From Bacteroidetes bacterium SW_11_45_7 (GTDB taxonomy: Bacteria > Bacteroidota > Bacteroidia > Chitinophagales > SW-11-45-7), in NCBI GenBank assembly GCA_003022985.1, contig PXTV01000192.1, forward strand, positions 1 to 9,934: 9,934 bases of DNA. Reading direction: 5' to 3'. Under the pieces are notes generated by a model. It was given only the letters and a program-made list of their open reading frames with translations. It did no database searches and was not told where the DNA came from. Of the stretch, positions 6,629 to 9,934 are shown in pieces. The translations under genes and the position numbers were made by a program. How positions within the stretch are numbered: the stretch's first letter is position 1; each line of letters starts with the position of its first letter.

Positions 6629-8108
6629 TTATTCCTCAGCCATGTGATAGAAAGCAATGGCTTCGAAATCGTTACGATCCCATTGACCCGTTTGATTAGC
6701 GTTTAGTATCCCCAGGATATATCCCCATAAGGATTCATAGGGGATCACCTCAAGAGCATCAACCTGCCCTTGATAATCTTTATTGCGCTTATAGAGTTTT
6801 TGATAGTACTTCCTGCCCAGTTTTTTGGTTCTGTAATAATTGAAATCTTCTTTGACCATGATCAAGAGCATCTTAATAAAGCAATTGCTGCGGTAATGGC
6901 GGTCGTTTCTCAGGTAGCGGTGTGTGTACATTTTGAGCGCCTCAGCGCGGTCGATAATGGTATCGTAATCCTGTTGAACCAATGATAGCAATATATGGGC
7001 TATTAAGATAGTTACATTGTACCCTCTTTTATCTTTATCGTAAAGGGGGACATCGTTTAAGAAGCGCTCCAATTTGAAGGATTTTCCTTTTAAGGGCACT
7101 ATACTTAAAGAACCGTTGAAAAATACCTGGTTTATGAAATGAATGTAGGCTTCAGCAATTTTAAATCGTTGCAATTTCGCTTCATCAATGGACGAAAATC
7201 GTTTGTGTGAGGTTACTTTATTAAAAAATTGAATTGCTTCATGATAACGTTCAGTATACATGAGTAACAGGAAGTACATTTCTGCATAAGCGAACCATGT
7301 ATTGGTCCCTTCAGGGATTAATTGGTTTAACTTTTGGGCAGCATTTTTCCCTTCTTCATAATCCAAAAGATCGAGACTGCAGGCAAGTATCCTCAAGTGC
7401 CATTCGGCTTTGTTAATAGGCCGGCTTAAAGGATGGTTACCAATGCTATCAAGCGCTTCGTTTGCAACTTGTATTGTTGATTCAAAATCCTCCTTCATTT
7501 GATAGTAAAGAGCTCGAAGCTGCAAATAATATCTCTTGAAATTGAGAGTTGAAACACTGGAAGAAAGATTTTTTAATTCATCAATAGCTGTTGCTGTTTC
7601 TTGAACTAAGGATTGCCCCGGTGCTGCAGAATTGACATATTCAATCGATATGCGTTGAAAATAGGCTTCGGCTTTTTGCTCAGCATCGTATTCCATAAGA
7701 GTTTGGGTTAGTAAGTGTTCATAGTAATAAAAAAGCCTTTTATTACCAACAAATCCATAATGATACCTCAATTCTCTGGCACAGAGAATAATTAAATCGC
7801 TAAACTCGTATTTCCTGCCACCCATATGTTGTGCGATAACGATCGCGGTCACTGCTCACGATCAAATAATCCAAGAGTTTATTGAGCAAATAATATTTAA
7901 GATTGAAATAACGCTTATCCATTGGTGATGATTGGTAAAGGTCTGCTGCTGCTTCTTCATCATTCTTATAATTTCCCTCTACAATACCCTTGTAAAGACG
8001 CATATACTTTTTGGGAGCATTTTTATTCCCAATGCGGGAAAAGTATTGCACAAACTTATACCGGTCATTTTTCCTGAATAATGCCAGTATTTCTTTCAGT
8101 TTTTCCAT
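6629..8108 (-). pseudogene. Large alpha-helical repeat protein, function unknown (internal deletion and frameshift)
   Basis: Two overlapping frames form one broken gene. The first (ATG 8108 to TAG 7800) gives 102 residues, including LFRKNDRYKFVQYF, GNKN and a hydrophobic helix KYYLLNKLLDYLIV (71-84). The second frame picks up at about 7813 with KYEFSDLIILCARELRYHYG and continues to 6629 as helical repeats, with a VNS motif typical of this Bacteroidota family as I remember it. Laid against the intact protein at 4623-6185, KYEFSDLIIL matches KHDKLLIL, and the segment equivalent to roughly 27 residues before it (near 107-132 of the intact protein) is absent. The codon CAG (7817-7815) is followed by one extra base and then AAA (7813-7811). 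The loss is therefore 3n-1 bases, most likely 77-83. No product with both halves can be made without recoding. Cytoplasmic; no known function. Confidence 0.75.
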
Positions 8109-8260
8109 AACACAACCCTTGAATAAAGGAATTTTTCAGATAAATCACATTCTAAAAATGCTCTAATTTCTATCTAAATAACCGGGAATTCTGTTACATG
8201 TATTTCATGTAACCCCCTCTACCTTAGACCGTATATTTCGTTAACCAAAATCGTTGAATC
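8109..8260. promoter_or_regulatory. Divergent intergenic region with a perfect palindrome
   Basis: This separates the minus-strand helical-repeat gene from the plus-strand small ORF. GTTACATG (8193-8200) and CATGTAAC (8206-8213) form a perfect eight-base inverted repeat around TATTT, placed where a shared operator for the two divergent genes could sit. TATATTTC (8232-8239) is one base off the TAnnTTTG -7 element for the plus-strand gene. The regulatory role is inference. Confidence 0.35.
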
Positions 8261-8437
8261 ATGGAAGTCATTATCGGCATTCTATTGTACATGGGTGTTA
8301 TAGCAAGCTCAGACGAGTACAATGCAGAAATGGAACAAGAATATGAGGCCAAAATTGAAGAGATCAGATCAGATGATGAGCTGATGGAAGAAAAAGTCGA
8401 TCCCCATATCACACAAATCGATGACCGAGAAGAATAG
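8261..8437 (+). CDS. Possible small membrane-anchored acidic protein
   Basis: An open frame of 58 codons from ATG 8261 to TAG 8435-8437. It begins MEVIIGILLYMGVIASSDEY, a short hydrophobic segment of about 13 residues. A strongly charged, Glu/Asp-rich helical tail follows (for example EMEQEYEAKIEEIRSDDEL), ending near DDREE. This segregation of hydrophobic and charged residues looks like real coding sequence, whereas the opposite strand of the same DNA gives a Ser-rich low-complexity read typical of an antisense shadow. There is no Shine-Dalgarno sequence, normal for the phylum, but TTAACCAAAA before the start is A-rich. I recognise no family. It would be a single-pass or peripheral membrane peptide facing the cytoplasm or periplasm. 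Confidence 0.5.
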   Translation: MEVIIGILLYMGVIASSDEYNAEMEQEYEAKIEEIRSDDELMEEKVDPHITQIDDREE

Positions 8438-8873
8438 TTCTCCCTTACAAATTGGTTTCTGTTTAATAAAGCTCCTAAATGGGAAAAATTAATCTTTTCT
8501 CTCGCGGGCTTTTTGGGGAATTGCTCGTAATAAGCATAGAATTGGTTTGCCCCGGCAATTAATAGGGCCACTTCTGGCATTGTTTTGCGGCACCGATGAT
8601 TCATTCAGGCAAAGAATAAAAAAATTTCCTGAATAACAAGGGATTTTTTGTCAATTTATTCATTTTAGAACCCTTTGTAAAGGGATTTTTTTCTCATTAT
8701 CCGTTTACAAATCCCTCGATTTGTATCTGAATATGCGGGTAAATTGTTAGTGACTTTTCCATGAGAAGTCGCTAATATTGAATGAGAAACTGATAACTAA
8801 CGTATCCGCATTCTTCTTTGAATGCTGAGGATCGTTGGATAAGGGATTGCTAACTCATTCTAAACCCGCTATT
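8438..8873. other. AT-rich, repeat-rich leader before the peroxidase gene
   Basis: 436 bases with no credible gene. It contains several short repeats: ATTCAGG/CCTGAAT (8603-8609, 8628-8634), a direct repeat AAGGGATTTTTT (8638-8649 and 8680-8691), CCCTTT/AAAGGG (8671-8676, 8679-8684), TTTGTAAA/TTTACAAA (8674-8681, 8704-8711), and the strong hairpin at 8747-8775. The minus-strand frame through 8604-8440 reads partly protein-like but has no recognisable family. No exact TAnnTTTG promoter is visible on the plus strand. Confidence 0.45.
8747..8775 (+). repeat. Strong hairpin 98 bases upstream of the peroxidase start
   Basis: TTAGTGACTTTTC (8747-8759) pairs with GAGAAGTCGCTAA (8763-8775) around loop CAT: 13 pairs including two G-U wobbles when transcribed from the plus strand. 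Two further pairs (8745-8746 with 8776-8777) can extend it. No T-run follows, so it is not a standard terminator. It could be a leader structure or processing site. Both wobbles pair only in plus-strand RNA (U-G); on the minus strand they would be A-C mismatches, which hints at plus-strand transcription. Confidence 0.45.
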
Positions 8874-9934
8874 ATGTGCCCATTTCCTCATTTATCCAGT
8901 CAAACGGAATTTACGCAAAACGTAGTCAATAACGTTAACAGGCCGGGGTCTGTAGGTAATCGACAATTACCGCTTAAGCGTTTATTTCCCGTCTTACCGG
9001 AATTTTCACTTGGTGATGCCTACCGGGAAGGGATCGCCAATATCATGGCCTCATCATCTCGAAACAATGCTGGTGAAAGTGCTTTCCCGATCGGCTATGC
9101 ATTTCTCAAGCTTTTTGTAGAACACGACTTAAGCTACTCCCTCTATCATCAATTCACTTCTAATCATGCTGCCAAACTCCCTCCTTCATTGGACCTTGTA
9201 ACGCTTTATGGCAGGAACCCTCAGGGACAGCCCTATTTATTCAATGCTGATGATTCTGCTAAATTCCTGCTCATTGAAGATGAGCAAACCGGGCGACTCA
9301 GGCATCCCAGAAATGAACAAAATCAACCACTGTTAGCTGATCCGAGGAACTGCAAATACCCTGGCTTAGAGGAGCTTCATATTCTTTTTTGCAGTTTTCA
9401 TAATCAGGTGGTGGACTACCTCCGCGCCAAGGGCAAGCGAACCGAAGTCTTTGAAGAAGCCCAAAAGCTTGTGCGATGGCATTATCACTGGTTGATTATC
9501 AATGACTTATTGCCTTCCATTTGTAGTGATGCTGCAGAAGATAAGATCAAGCATTTTCACCCCGATCCCCGCCAGCTTGACAACGGGATCAATTTGCCAG
9601 TGGAAGCTCTGTTAGCGGCCTTCCGTTTTGATAACCCACTACTCAATGGCTTTGAAAATCATAGACCGGACGATTGGAAAGATGAGTTCTTATTTGAAAA
9701 CAATCAACCGTACTACGCCTCTTCTATCAAAGCTTTCTGTCAGACGCTCGATCTCATGTATGATTCATTTCCACTCCCTCAACTTATCCAAGACTCACAT
9801 TGCAAGGAGATGCTCCGTTTGGGCCATCAGTTCGGATTGCCATCGGGCGAAGCAGTATCTCGTGTTTACGGTATTGAGCCATTATCCAAGAACCAGCTCG
9901 GCATCATTGACTTGTTAAGAGACATCCATCAAAA
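8874..9934 (+). CDS. Animal-type haem peroxidase homologue lacking the proximal histidine (3' end beyond window)
   Basis: 353 codons are visible from ATG 8874, the first ATG after an in-frame stop at 8826-8828; no stop is reached. The sequence follows the bacterial branch of the animal haem peroxidase (cyclooxygenase/myeloperoxidase) superfamily. In order: RLFPVLPEF (36-44), FVEHDLSYS with distal-type His84 (81-89), LDLVTLYGRNPQGQPYLF (106-123), HPRNEQNQPLLADPRN with Arg158 aligned to myeloperoxidase Arg239, then LHILFCSFHNQVVDYL (168-183), FEEAQKLVRWHYHWL (193-207) and FGLPSGEAVSRVYG (320-333). Key differences: FRFGH, which carries the proximal haem-ligand His, reads FRFDN (250-254), so the ligand is Asn254; the distal Gln is Leu80; the Glu that forms a haem ester in mammalian enzymes is Lys161, though Glu83 replaces the ester Asp. 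No signal peptide is seen. Fold assignment is firm. Peroxidase activity is doubtful; haem binding would need another ligand. It is transcribed away from the damaged minus-strand genes. Confidence 0.85.
   Translation, partial: MCPFPHLSSQTEFTQNVVNNVNRPGSVGNRQLPLKRLFPVLPEFSLGDAYREGIANIMASSSRNNAGESAFPIGYAFLKLFVEHDLSYSLYHQFTSNHAAKLPPSLDLVTLYGRNPQGQPYLFNADDSAKFLLIEDEQTGRLRHPRNEQNQPLLADPRNCKYPGLEELHILFCSFHNQVVDYLRAKGKRTEVFEEAQKLVRWHYHWLIINDLLPSICSDAAEDKIKHFHPDPRQLDNGINLPVEALLAAFRFDNPLLNGFENHRPDDWKDEFLFENNQPYYASSIKAFCQTLDLMYDSFPLPQLIQDSHCKEMLRLGHQFGLPSGEAVSRVYGIEPLSKNQLGIIDLLRDIHQ

Noticed and set aside
6250..6699. Plus-strand open frame of 149 codons over the tRNA
   Set aside because: Its middle (REWNSNPRPTLYESVALPLS) is the familiar antisense translation of a tRNA, and its end is antisense to the helical-repeat gene.
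7797..7805. Possible programmed +1 frameshift at GTT TAG C at the end of the first frame of the broken helical-repeat gene
   Set aside because: A slip there would splice GWQEIRV onto SDLIIL and skip the conserved KYEF segment. The family-like sequence resumes earlier, in the second frame, and a stretch of about 27 residues is still missing, so a deletion explains the data better.
8224..8604. Minus-strand open frame of 126 codons
   Set aside because: Its second half is a Ser-rich shadow of the small plus-strand ORF. The first half looks slightly protein-like but has no recognisable family or promoter.
9628..9918. Plus-strand open frame of 96 codons near the window end
   Set aside because: It lies in a different frame inside the haem peroxidase coding sequence, whose motifs are clear in the other frame.
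1..9934. CRISPR array, transposase, integrase, toxin-antitoxin or defence cassette
   Set aside because: I looked for regularly spaced repeats, terminal inverted repeats and the relevant protein motifs on both strands and found none.

Overview
The window looks like chromosomal DNA from a Bacteroidota bacterium, probably of the Cytophagales or a nearby order. The signs are a gyrA product with Bacteroidota-type sequence, a secreted TPR protein gene downstream of gyrA, two large helical-repeat proteins of a kind I know only from this phylum, weak Shine-Dalgarno sequences, and a TTTG / TAnnTTTG promoter before one gene. These assignments are by eye; no database was searched.

Layout. Positions 1-266 hold no convincing gene, only a GC-rich palindromic element. 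Four protein loci and one tRNA lie on the minus strand. Read from high to low coordinates they are: a broken helical-repeat gene (8108-6629), tRNA-Thr(CGT) (6438-6367), an intact 520-residue helical-repeat gene (6185-4623), gyrA (4368-1991) and a secreted TPR protein (1466-267). The 524-base gap between gyrA and the TPR gene carries two matched hairpins with the same loop. On the plus strand, divergent from 8108, are a possible 58-residue membrane-anchored acidic protein (8261-8437) and, after a repeat-rich gap, an animal-type haem peroxidase homologue (8874 onward) that runs off the window end.

The most notable pattern is damage. gyrA lacks 79 bases close to its start, which removes conserved active-site residues and shifts the frame. 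Its last C-terminal blade motif also appears to be missing about 22-25 residues. The helical-repeat gene at 6629-8108 has lost an estimated 77-83 bases with a frameshift, judged against its intact relative at 4623-6185. The tRNA has two adjacent mismatches in its acceptor stem. Because gyrA is essential, assembly or consensus error must be considered first. The alternative is real decay with a second intact gyrA elsewhere.

The second notable item is the peroxidase homologue. It keeps the fold signatures, the distal His and the distal Arg, but has Asn where the proximal haem-ligand His should be and Leu where the distal Gln should be. It may be a pseudo-enzyme or may bind haem differently. I see no multi-gene defence, mobile or biosynthetic system in this window.
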